Assembly (NCBI GenBank): GCA_903839875.1 | Contig: CAIMDZ010000208.1 | Span: 1 to 64,000, forward strand | Origin: an uncultured Bacteroidota bacterium | Lineage (GTDB): Bacteria; Bacteroidota; Bacteroidia; Chitinophagales; Chitinophagaceae | Length of the DNA: 64,000 nt | Direction: 5' to 3' | Part shown: in pieces, positions 1 to 7,487 of the stretch | Numbering within the stretch: the stretch's first letter is position 1 | Layout: every line of letters begins with the position of its first letter | Notes under the pieces: model-generated | Seen by the model: the letters and a program-made list of their open reading frames with translations, nothing else | What the model was told of the DNA's origin: nothing | The model's database searches: none | Program-made: the position numbers and the translations under genes

Positions 1-59
1 GTTATCGACAGCAATTCATCCCTTTCCTGCTCCGTTAGTGTAACCTTGTACTTTTCCAT
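1..59 (-). CDS. N-terminal fragment of a protein running off the window edge
   Basis: An ATG at 59-57 on the minus strand opens a frame that stays open to the window edge and begins M-E-K-Y-K-V-T-L-T-E-Q-E-R-D-E-L-L-S-I. A short beta strand followed by T-x-x-E-R-x-x-L is how many IS630-type transposases and their helix-turn-helix first halves begin, so a transposase is my best guess. Nineteen codons are too few to be sure. A good Bacteroidota -7 box lies just upstream at 77-70, which supports the start. Confidence 0.4.
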   Translation of the reverse strand, partial: MEKYKVTLTEQERDELLSI

Positions 60-69
60 AGTTTTTGCA

Positions 70-77
70 CAAAGGTA
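70..77 (-). promoter_or_regulatory. Bacteroidota -7 promoter box
   Basis: CAAAGGTA on the plus strand reads TACCTTTG on the minus strand, a perfect match to the TAnnTTTG -7 element of Bacteroidota sigma-A promoters. It is 11 bases upstream of the ATG at 59. Confidence 0.6.
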
Positions 78-138
78 CAAAAATTATGCGTCATAGTATG
101 TGTGACATGACACTAGAGAGGTCAGGATTTTCAAAATA

Positions 139-175
139 AAAAAGACATTCCGTGCATTGCATGAAATGTCTTTTT
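139..175 (-). terminator. Terminator of the cytochrome c gene
   Basis: Perfect 11-bp arms AAAAAGACATT (139-149) and AATGTCTTTTT (165-175) flank a 15-nt loop. A U-rich tract follows when read on the minus strand. It lies 25 bases past the stop of the cytochrome gene at 200-661. Confidence 0.6.
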
Positions 176-199
176 GAAATATTGGTACCTGGAATTATT

Positions 200-661
200 T
201 TAGTTTTTCCCGTCGTTTTTTCTCATAAATTCAAGCACTGAACGGGCTTCAATATCAGTAAGGTGCTGGTTGGGCATTCTTACCATACATACAGTAAGCA
301 ATGCTTTGGCATTGGGGTCTTTATCAAGCATCTCGTCTGTATTTGTTACAAAATTCAGAATGTACTCGGGGGTTCTTCTTTCTGTAACCCCTTTCCAACC
401 CGGCCCAACTACCTTTTCTGCTGTAAGCTTGTGGCATGCAAGGCATTTCACCCCATAAATAGTTTGTCCCTTTTCTGCCATTTCAGCATTTACAGGATGT
501 GTTAATTCTACATTCTTATAACTACCCACGCCCATATCGGCAGCAGGAGTAGCGGTTGTAGCCGGCTTTTTGTTATCATCATTGCTTTGCTGTGAATTAC
601 CACAACTATAAATGGTCATACCGGCCAGGATCAATACTACGAATAGATAAGTTCTTTTCAT
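200..661 (-). CDS. Cytochrome c lipoprotein, single haem
   Basis: A 153-residue class I cytochrome c. The N-terminus (residues 1-20) is a lipoprotein-type signal ending in Cys20, followed by a low-complexity Asn/Ala/Thr linker, so the protein is probably anchored on the periplasmic side of a membrane. The haem-binding motif is C73-L-A-C76-H77. The likely sixth ligand is Met129 in R-M-P-N-Q. The role is inferred to be a small periplasmic electron carrier; the partner cannot be read from the context because the gene stands alone. The start at 661 gives a good signal peptide, and a terminator hairpin follows the stop. Confidence 0.85.
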   Translation of the reverse strand: MKRTYLFVVLILAGMTIYSCGNSQQSNDDNKKPATTATPAADMGVGSYKNVELTHPVNAEMAEKGQTIYGVKCLACHKLTAEKVVGPGWKGVTERRTPEYILNFVTNTDEMLDKDPNAKALLTVCMVRMPNQHLTDIEARSVLEFMRKNDGKN

Positions 662-908
662 GACATTTTTGTTTAGCAGATTTTTTAAAAATTTTATAGA
701 ATTAGTCGAAGGTATAACTTACAATAATTAAAGTTTAACAGATGCTATGTAAATGTACACATTTTAACGTGAAAGAAGTTAATTTTTGGAACAAAGAAAT
801 TGAAATTACCGGGAAATTCAGTCTTACTACTTTAATATCAATATCCGGGTATATCAGTTGAAACACCGTAGGGCTTTTGATAAATTTTGCGACTTATAAT
901 TAAGCGTA

Positions 909-968
909 TTAGAAATACTGCTGATGTTCCGTCATTTTAACTGCTTTATTAACTTCAATTTTTGAAAA
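909..968 (-). pseudogene. Tail fragment of a second baeRF-like gene
   Basis: Read on the minus strand, this stretch encodes I-E-V-N-K-A-V-K-M-T-E-H-Q-Q-Y-F and a stop. The intact gene at 1679-2065 ends with I-E-V-K-G-A-D-K-M-T-E-H-Q-Q-N-A-F in the same order. Only about 20 codons remain and there is no start, so this is a decayed duplicate. The gene at 1061-1588 sits between remnant and intact copy. The rest of 662-1060 is AT-rich and shows no other gene. Confidence 0.7.
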
Positions 969-1060
969 GGCATTATAAATCCGGCTGCCTGCGTTAAATA
1001 AATGGCTATTAAATTGTAATTTAATTTTTCTACACTTACTTTTACAAAAAAACATAAAAT

Positions 1061-1588
1061 ATGAACCTGATAAAAAAGACCTGCCTCTTTATGGCGATCG
1101 GCCTGATGCCTGCGATATCCTATGCTCAAAAATGCAGCGCACTGGACGTAGATGAAACAGATGCCTTCACAAAAGAACATGTGAAATCCGGCACTAATAA
1201 TGTAGGCCAGATGACCTGGCACTGGAAACTAACTTTAAAACAAAGTGGTAATAAGTATGGCTGGGAAATGACCATAAAATATGGGAAACATTTCCAGGAC
1301 CCGATAAAAAAAGGCGATATTTTTTATTGCAAACTGGAAAATGACAAGGTGATCAAACTGGTTGTTGATAATGAATATTCACCAACCCATGCCATGGCAT
1401 CAGATGGCTTTATTATTTCCACCTACCTTCCTAAGGGAGATATGAGCGCCCAGGATATGCAGGATTTCAGTGAATCACCACTTTCAGAAATGCGCGTGAT
1501 GGTATCCGGCATGTCGCTGGAACCAAAGATTTCAGTAAAACAAGGATCTGGTGTACAGGATATCGCAAAGTGTATTATGGCGAAATAA
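1061..1588 (+). CDS. Secreted protein of unknown function
   Basis: A 175-residue protein with a clear Sec signal peptide (M-N-L-I-K-K-T then a hydrophobic stretch, cleavage after S-Y-A near residue 22). The mature part has many Lys and Asp residues, a central region that looks like beta strands and three Cys residues (one near the mature N-terminus, one in the middle, one near the C-terminus). I do not recognise a family. The start ATG follows an AT-rich leader with an imperfect TACTTTTA box near 1037. It stands alone between a pseudogene tail and the convergent baeRF-like gene. Confidence 0.7.
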   Translation: MNLIKKTCLFMAIGLMPAISYAQKCSALDVDETDAFTKEHVKSGTNNVGQMTWHWKLTLKQSGNKYGWEMTIKYGKHFQDPIKKGDIFYCKLENDKVIKLVVDNEYSPTHAMASDGFIISTYLPKGDMSAQDMQDFSESPLSEMRVMVSGMSLEPKISVKQGSGVQDIAKCIMAK

Positions 1589-1678
1589 GGGAGTATACTA
1601 CAAACTTAACTTGTTTAGCTGTAAATGCAATCACCACCCACTACCCGGATAATCGAAAATTTCCGGTTTGCCTGACTA

Positions 1679-2065
1679 TTACGAAAAATATTCCTTCACA
1701 AATGCATTCTGCTGGTGTTCCGTCATTTTATCCGCCCCTTTCACTTCAATTTTTATCTTGTCGAAATGATGGTCGGCTTTTAAAACATTATGCAACTCTG
1801 CCTTTGCATCTGTCGGGCCGAATAAAAGCACTGAGTCATAATTCTTGATAGCCGATCCCAGTTTCTCGTAATAGTCGGCATGTTGTTGCTGCTCCTTTTT
1901 ATGCATACCATCTTCACTTTTCGACAGCACTTCTTCCATTACATCATGTGTATATGCCGACTCAATTGTTGTTGTCTCCATTTTATCGGTAGTGCAGTCC
2001 ATCAGGTTAGCTCTTGAATGATCCATCCATATTCCTAGATTCTTCTGTGCTTTGTGCTTATCCAT
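1679..2065 (-). CDS. baeRF/host-attachment-like small protein
   Basis: A 128-residue soluble protein without a signal peptide. The opening L-G-I-W-M-D-H-S-R-A, the middle Y-D-S-V-L-L-F-G-P-T-D-A-K and the end E-V-K-G-A-D-K-M-T-E-H-Q resemble the bacterial relatives of archaeal release factor eRF1 domain 2 (baeRF or 'host attachment' families). These have an I-x-x-D-x-x-x-A-x-l start and a late G-P-x-x-A-K segment. The role of these families is poorly known; ribosome association has been suggested. The assignment is by pattern only. A tail fragment of a second copy lies at 909-968. Confidence 0.6.
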   Translation of the reverse strand: MDKHKAQKNLGIWMDHSRANLMDCTTDKMETTTIESAYTHDVMEEVLSKSEDGMHKKEQQQHADYYEKLGSAIKNYDSVLLFGPTDAKAELHNVLKADHHFDKIKIEVKGADKMTEHQQNAFVKEYFS

Positions 2066-2124
2066 ATTGGTTATGATAATTTATGTTATCATAATGGACA
2101 GGCTTAACAATCATGCCAGTAATT

Positions 2125-2325
2125 TCAAAATTCTTTTAGAATATACAATTTCTTCTTTTCGAAAGAAAGAACCTGGTTTTCAAATACTTTAAGAAATTGA
2201 ATGAGGGAACTGATCTTACTATCTGTCGCATCAAATACAACCACAATCAAATCATACTTAATAACACTTTGCTGGTAAAGAATATTTTTATCTATAGTTA
2301 GCAATATGCCGAAGTTATCTTCAAC
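2125..2325 (-). pseudogene. Truncated DUF5615 (PIN-like) toxin
   Basis: Only the C-terminal half of a DUF5615 protein remains: E-D-N-F-G-I-L-L-T-I-D-K-N-I-L-Y-Q-Q and about 45 following residues. The intact homologue at 63635-63970 has the corresponding F-D-C-W-I-I-V-D-K-N-L-P-Y-Q-Q near residue 55, preceded by the acidic L-L-D-E-N start and V-R-D-M-G-W segment, both absent here. The open frame continues upstream to 2391 only by running through the DUF433 gene in another frame and has no credible start. The catalytic N-terminal acidic residues are lost, so it should be inactive. Confidence 0.7.
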
Positions 2326-2527
2326 ACATTTTGTCCTGTTTATGAGACATTTCAAGCACTTTAACCACCTGCTCCTTTTGCACTCCTTCAAAATCAGCTA
2401 AGAACTCATCTATAGATTCACCTGTTTCCAGGTAATCAAACAGGTTTTTAATAGGAACCCGGGTACCATAAAAAACAGGAGTGCCCCCTAAAATTTCAGG
2501 ATTGATATTGATTACTCTGCTTTCCAT
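2321..2527 (-). CDS. DUF433 antitoxin-like protein, C-terminus lost
   Basis: A 68-residue protein opening S-R-V-I-N-I-N-P-E-I-L-G-G-T-P-V-F-Y-G-T, then R-V-P-I-K-N-L-F-D-Y-L. This is the winged-helix DUF433 domain typically encoded just upstream of a DUF5615 toxin. It breaks off after V-L-E-M-S and gains a short foreign end (H-K-Q-D-K-M-C). The stop falls inside the toxin remnant, so one deletion seems to have removed the antitoxin C-terminus and the toxin N-terminus. The DNA-binding domain may still fold. A TAACTTTG box lies 12 bases upstream. Confidence 0.7.
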   Translation of the reverse strand: MESRVININPEILGGTPVFYGTRVPIKNLFDYLETGESIDEFLADFEGVQKEQVVKVLEMSHKQDKMC

Positions 2528-2538
2528 AGTTTCCTAAT

Positions 2539-2546
2539 CAAAGTTA
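2539..2546 (-). promoter_or_regulatory. -7 promoter box of the DUF433 gene
   Basis: CAAAGTTA on the plus strand is TAACTTTG on the minus strand and matches TAnnTTTG. The ATG is at 2527. Confidence 0.5.
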
Positions 2547-2771
2547 TGCCTTTTAGGGAGTTCCAAGACATAAAAAGCCGAACTACTTAACAAAAAATTT
2601 GTAACCCCACCCTGCAATAGGAAGGCCTTGCAAAAATGAAAGAACTTGATGGGACCATTATTCCCGCCCCTCTTGACTTCTGCCCGGATACGCTCTCTAG
2701 CATGAGTGAAAAAGTCTGAACGCAAGACTAACCATTATTTATCTAACCCTCGACAATTATTCACCGGTCGG

Positions 2772-2789
2772 TGCCGATAGCTATCGGCA
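2772..2789. repeat. GATAGCTATC palindrome, copy 1
   Basis: TGCCGATAGCTATCGGCA is a perfect 18-nt palindrome. Related palindromes with the same core occur at 3470-3487, 42046-42065 and, imperfectly, 63586-63603. Confidence 0.7.
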
Positions 2790-3469
2790 GGCTACTAAAA
2801 GGACGAAGTAAAAAATCTATACTCCACTAATTTTAAATTTTATTTTCTCAGGATCATAATAAACTGATGGCGATTTTTTATTTATATTTGTGATATGCCT
2901 TGCAATCATATAGAATTCAGCGCACATGGCGCTATAAGAATGATTGGGCGGGATATTGAAATTGAGGATGTGTTATGGAATGTGTAATTTGTAAAAACGG
3001 AACAACTAAAAAATTAATAGAATGATAAGTTTTAGTGTTAATTCAGACATCCCCATTTAATAATTTGTAAAAATAAGACAATATTAATAATTCCATACAC
3101 GACAAGTCCCCTTTTTTTACAACCCCTCAAACATTAAGGTACTGAAAATCAACCTTTGCATTCAGATATCACACATTATAAAATTAAATAACCCAACCCA
3201 CCCAACACCCAAAAGAAACTTTCAATTTCCCCACTTTCATATTTCACCTTCTTTTTCATCCATAAGAAAATAACAACCAAACACTTATCACAAAAATAAA
3301 TTTCTATGACAGACACCATACTGTCTGTCATAGACTCAAAAATGCACTATCATGGATTATATATTTTACAATATAAAATATCTTGTTTACATTTGCTATA
3401 TCAACTATAAACAAACAACAAAACTTATCCCAATAGCTCGGGAGCAGGAAACAAAAAACACCGTGTCCC

Positions 3470-3487
3470 TCCCGATAGCTATCGGGA
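3470..3487. repeat. GATAGCTATC palindrome, copy 2
   Basis: TCCCGATAGCTATCGGGA is a perfect 18-nt palindrome in the gene-poor stretch. A half-related sequence, CCCAATAGCTCGGG, lies 40 bases upstream. Confidence 0.7.
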
Positions 3488-3590
3488 TTTTTCGGGGGGA
3501 TTATCTAACCAACGTGTAAACACATTTCAGGACGAGGCACCCCGATGTATCACAGAATTTTTTACCTTTTTGCGCAGAAAACCTCATCCT

Positions 3591-3623
3591 CGCCGGGTCT
3601 GCCGTTTTTCAGGCGACCCGGCG
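3591..3623. other. GC-rich hairpin in an AT-rich intergenic region
   Basis: CGCCGGGTC (3591-3599) pairs perfectly with GACCCGGCG (3615-3623). GCC (3601-3603) can pair with GGC (3612-3614) inside it, leaving a U-rich loop. There is no trailing T-run, so it is not a standard terminator. It could be part of a structured RNA or a palindromic repeat. Confidence 0.5.
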
Positions 3624-3926
3624 GCATCAGGGTATTGGAGCAGAAATTGTGGAAACCAGGTCAGGCAACATAAAAACGACACGACAACAATGCGACAATG
3701 TCTGGGCATAAATAGTTGATTATCAAATGCAAGGTGTGCAAAAAAATGAAAAAATACGACAATGAAAATGCGACAATGTGGTTACATCCAGATTATTTCG
3801 GGAGAGAAATCGTTATGGATAATGTTGCCGAACATAATTTTGGTATGCTCCATGCTAGTTTTAATGACTACCACCAACCCTCACACATTAACAAAATCAC
3901 GCCAATAATATCCCAAAAAATCTCCC

Positions 3927-3934
3927 TACCTTTG
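3927..3934 (+). promoter_or_regulatory. -7 promoter box of ileS
   Basis: TACCTTTG, 93 bases upstream of the ileS ATG, matches the TAnnTTTG consensus exactly. Confidence 0.6.
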
Positions 3935-4026
3935 CACACATTTTTAGGTTAGGATAGCTATGTTCTGTCCCGTTCTCCAACTCGCAGACTTTCTACTTTC
4001 TACTAAATACTTTTGACTGATTACCA

Positions 4027-7000
4027 ATGGCTAAATATACAGAATATAAAGGTTTGAATATGCCTTCCATAGAGCAGGGAATACTTGCAAGATGGAAAGA
4101 GGAAAAATGTTTTGAACACAGTGTCACCAATCGCAGGGAATGTGAGCCTTTTGTATTTTATGAGGGTCCGCCGAGTGCGAATGGGATGCCGGGCATTCAT
4201 CATGTTATTTCCCGTACCCTGAAGGACCTGGTGTGCCGGTATAAAACCATGCAGGGCTACCTGGTGGAAAGAAAGGCCGGTTGGGATACCCATGGCCTGC
4301 CGATTGAATTGTTTGTGGAGAAGGAATTAGGTATTACCAAAGAAGATATAGGGACAAAGATAACTGTAGAGGATTATAATAGGAAGTGCCGCGAGGTGGT
4401 GATGCGGTATAAAGATAAATGGGAAGACATAACCGAAAAGATGGGTTATTGGGTGGATATGGGTAATCCTTATGTCACATTCGATAATAAATACATTGAA
4501 ACATTATGGTGGGCGCTGAAGCGCCTGTATGATAAGGGTCTGCTCTACAAGAGTGTGAGCATACAACCCTATTCTCCGGCTGCAGGTACAGGTCTCAGCA
4601 GTCATGAGCTGAACCAGCCGGGTACCTATAAGGATGTAAAGGATACAACGGTGGTGGCGATGTTTAGCCTCACCCCGGCCCTCTCCCAGGGAGAGGGAGG
4701 TGTTGCGCACCCATCGGGAGTTGCTGGTATCGAGTATCTCAATCCCTTACAAACAAAATTACATGAGATTGCCCGCAATGCCTGGGAACCATTTGTAAAC
4801 CTGCCGATAGGCGGCGGACTGGTGGAGGCTGACAAAGCAGGTGCCGTTTATTTTATGGCCTGGACCACTACCCCATGGACATTACCAAGCAACTGCGGAC
4901 TGACGGTAGGCCCAAACATTGAATATGTACTTGTTCAGACTTTTAACCCATACACCCACAAGCCGGCCAACGTAATTCTGGCGAAGGCTTTGCTGAATAA
5001 ATACTTCAAGCCTGAAGCACAAGAGTCTGATTTTACGATATATACGAGCGAAAGCAAGGTGCTGCCATGGAAGATAATCGGGGAGTTTAAAGGCAGCGAA
5101 TTGGAAGGATTGCGGTATGATCAATTGCTGCCTTTTGACGGTAACACCCGTGAAATAGCCGGTGGTGATCCATGGCGTGTGATTGTTGGTGACTTTGTAA
5201 CAACCGAGGATGGAGCAGGCATAGTGCATACAGCCCCCGCATTTGGGGCAGATGACTACAGGGTTGGCAAAAAGAACAATATCGGCATACTCACCATGGT
5301 AGACAGGCAGGGTAAGTTTAACGACTATACCGGTGAGTTCAGCGGACGATATGTTAAAAATTACAAGAACGAACCTGACTATAAGGATGTGGATGTGGAC
5401 ATAGCGGTGAAGCTGAAATTAAGCGGTCATGCATTCAAAGTAGAAAAATACGAACACACCTATCCGCATTGCTGGAGGACTGACAAACCGATCATCTATT
5501 ATCCACTTGACGCCTGGTTCATAAGAACAACCGCAGTTAAAGACAGGATGGTGGAACTGAACAAGACCATCAACTGGAAGCCAAAGGCTACCGGGGAGGG
5601 CCGTTTCGGCAACTGGCTGGAAAATATGGTGGACTGGAACCTGAGCCGCAGCCGTTTCTGGGGCACTCCCCTGCCGGTTTGGGTAACGGAAGATGGCAGT
5701 GAAATGAAGTGCATAGGAAGTATTGCAGAACTGAAAGCAGAAATAGAAAAAGCTAATGCATCGAAGGCACTGGACCTTAACCAGTTCCTCGATGATGCTA
5801 CACTTGACCTGCATAAACCCTATGTAGATCAGATAGTTCTGGTTTCTGATAGCGGTAAGCCAATGCACCGCGAACCGGACCTGATAGACGTATGGTTCGA
5901 CAGTGGCGCCATGCCATATGCGCAATTGCATTATCCGTTTGAGCCGCATTCCGAGAACGACCTGCAGAAAAATTTCCCGGCCAGCTTTATAGCCGAGGGG
6001 GTTGATCAGACACGTGGCTGGTTTTATACCCTGCACGCATTAGGGGTAATGCTATTCGACAGCGTAGCCTATAAAACGGTGGTAAGCAATGGCCTGGTGC
6101 TGGATAAGAACGGTAATAAGATGAGCAAACGACTGGGCAATGTGGTAGACCCATTCGAAACTATAGAGAAATACAGTGCAGACGCAACCAGGTGGTACCT
6201 GATCACCAATGCATCTCCCTGGGATAGCTTAAAGTTTGATCTTGAAGGAATTAAAGAGGTTCAGCGGAAGTATTTCGGAACACTGTACAACACCTACCAG
6301 TTCTTTGCTTTGTATGCAAATCTGGACAATTTTACATTCAAAGAAAAATACATACCAATACATGAGCGGCCTGAGATTGACCGGTGGATCCTGTCATCGC
6401 TGCATACGCTTGTCAAGGATGTGACGTTCTTTATGGAAGATTACGAGCCTACACAGGCAGGCAGAGCTATGGAATACTTCCTGGATGAACAGTTAAGCAA
6501 CTGGTATGTGCGCCTTTGCCGCCGCCGGTTCTGGAAAGGGGAATATGAACATGATAAAATATGTGCTTATCAGACATTGTACGAATGCCTTGAAACATTG
6601 GCATTGCTGATGGCGCCTGTTGCTCCTTTCTTCTCCGACTGGTTATTCCAAAACCTGAATGGTGTGACCAAACGCGAAAAGTATATATCTGTTCACCTGG
6701 CAGATTATCCGCAGGTGGATGATAGCTGCATAGATACCAGCCTTGAAGAACGTATGCGCCTGGCACAGGATATATCGTCGCTGGTATTGTCATTACGTAA
6801 AAAAGTAAATATTAAGGTAAGACAACCACTACAGCGTATTTTAATACCTGTTCTGGATGCACGTACCAGGGAGCAAATAGGGAAAATTGAAGATTTAATA
6901 AAAAGTGAAGTAAACATAAAATCAATAGAATATCTTACTGATTCAGAAGGTTTTATAAAGAAGAAACTGAAGCCAAACTTTAAATCACTTGGAACACGTA

Positions 7001-7482
7001 TGGGCGCCAAAATGAAGAGCGTGGCTGCGAGTATAGGCCAGATGAGCCAGTTGGATATAAGCACATTGGAAAGACAGAAAAATTTTGCATTACAAGTAAA
7101 TGGTGAGGAGGTAGCAATACAAATAGAAGATGTAGATATTATAGCAGAGGATATACCGGGCTGGTCAGTGGCTAATAAAGACAACCTGACTGTGGCCATG
7201 GATATTACCATAACCCCGGAATTACAGGAAGAAGGGAATGCCAGGGAGTTGGTAAATCGTATTCAAAAGATCAGAAAAGAGAGCGGTTTTGAAGTAAATG
7301 ACCGCATTTTAGTTAATATTCAGGAGTATGAACCATTTAAAAGTACAATAATTAATTATTGTGACTATATTTGCGCGGAAATTTTGGCCGATAGTATAAA
7401 GATTGTACCGCAAGTTGATAACGGAACTCAGATCGAAGTTAACGATGTAATGCTTAAAATACTCATATCAAAAAACTCTTAG
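4027..7482 (+). CDS. ileS: Isoleucyl-tRNA synthetase
   Basis: A 1151-residue class Ia aminoacyl-tRNA synthetase that charges tRNA-Ile in the cytoplasm. The HIGH-type motif is P-G-I-H-H (residues 55-59) after G-P-P-S-A-N-G. The editing domain contains W-T-T-T-P-W-T-L-P-S-N. The second signature is K698-M-S-K-R702, and an anticodon-binding domain follows. The length fits the long, eukaryote-like IleS form common in Bacteroidota. Residues about 214-232 are unusual: S-L-T-P-A-L-S-Q-G-E-G-G is the translation of a palindromic repeat (4669-4711) that entered in frame next to the editing domain. The TraR/DksA-like gene starts five bases after the stop, so the two are probably cotranscribed. Confidence 0.97.
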   Translation: MAKYTEYKGLNMPSIEQGILARWKEEKCFEHSVTNRRECEPFVFYEGPPSANGMPGIHHVISRTLKDLVCRYKTMQGYLVERKAGWDTHGLPIELFVEKELGITKEDIGTKITVEDYNRKCREVVMRYKDKWEDITEKMGYWVDMGNPYVTFDNKYIETLWWALKRLYDKGLLYKSVSIQPYSPAAGTGLSSHELNQPGTYKDVKDTTVVAMFSLTPALSQGEGGVAHPSGVAGIEYLNPLQTKLHEIARNAWEPFVNLPIGGGLVEADKAGAVYFMAWTTTPWTLPSNCGLTVGPNIEYVLVQTFNPYTHKPANVILAKALLNKYFKPEAQESDFTIYTSESKVLPWKIIGEFKGSELEGLRYDQLLPFDGNTREIAGGDPWRVIVGDFVTTEDGAGIVHTAPAFGADDYRVGKKNNIGILTMVDRQGKFNDYTGEFSGRYVKNYKNEPDYKDVDVDIAVKLKLSGHAFKVEKYEHTYPHCWRTDKPIIYYPLDAWFIRTTAVKDRMVELNKTINWKPKATGEGRFGNWLENMVDWNLSRSRFWGTPLPVWVTEDGSEMKCIGSIAELKAEIEKANASKALDLNQFLDDATLDLHKPYVDQIVLVSDSGKPMHREPDLIDVWFDSGAMPYAQLHYPFEPHSENDLQKNFPASFIAEGVDQTRGWFYTLHALGVMLFDSVAYKTVVSNGLVLDKNGNKMSKRLGNVVDPFETIEKYSADATRWYLITNASPWDSLKFDLEGIKEVQRKYFGTLYNTYQFFALYANLDNFTFKEKYIPIHERPEIDRWILSSLHTLVKDVTFFMEDYEPTQAGRAMEYFLDEQLSNWYVRLCRRRFWKGEYEHDKICAYQTLYECLETLALLMAPVAPFFSDWLFQNLNGVTKREKYISVHLADYPQVDDSCIDTSLEERMRLAQDISSLVLSLRKKVNIKVRQPLQRILIPVLDARTREQIGKIEDLIKSEVNIKSIEYLTDSEGFIKKKLKPNFKSLGTRMGAKMKSVAASIGQMSQLDISTLERQKNFALQVNGEEVAIQIEDVDIIAEDIPGWSVANKDNLTVAMDITITPELQEEGNARELVNRIQKIRKESGFEVNDRILVNIQEYEPFKSTIINYCDYICAEILADSIKIVPQVDNGTQIEVNDVMLKILISKNS
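4669..4711. repeat. Palindromic repeat inserted in frame in ileS
   Basis: Perfect arms CCCTCTCCC (4679-4687) and GGGAGAGGG (4689-4697) lie within CCGGCCCTCTCCCAGGGAGA and its continuation GGGAGGTGT. The intergenic sequence at 32921-32960 has the same order of blocks (CCGGCC, TCTCC, AGGGAGAGG, AGGTGT, CGCA). The family is therefore repeated in this genome and one member lies inside a gene. Confidence 0.75.
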
Positions 7483-7487
7483 AAGTT

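Larger units (their letters stand above)
2726..3926. other. Gene-poor AT-rich stretch with palindromes
   Basis: About 1.2 kb without a convincing open frame on either strand. It holds two GATAGCTATC palindromes (2772-2789, 3470-3487), a GC-rich hairpin (3591-3623), and short direct repeats of GCGACAATG between about 3690 and 3780. The base composition is low in G between 2990 and 3420. It separates the broken toxin-antitoxin pair from ileS. Confidence 0.6.

Noticed and set aside
2534-2725. 63-codon minus-strand open frame upstream of the DUF433 gene
   Set aside because: It starts with TTG, contains the DUF433 promoter box in its 3' end, and shows no domain. I treat it as non-coding, though conserved non-coding DNA here is possible.
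3716-3952. 78-codon plus-strand frame before ileS
   Set aside because: TTG start, unusual composition, and its end overlaps the ileS promoter box at 3927-3934.
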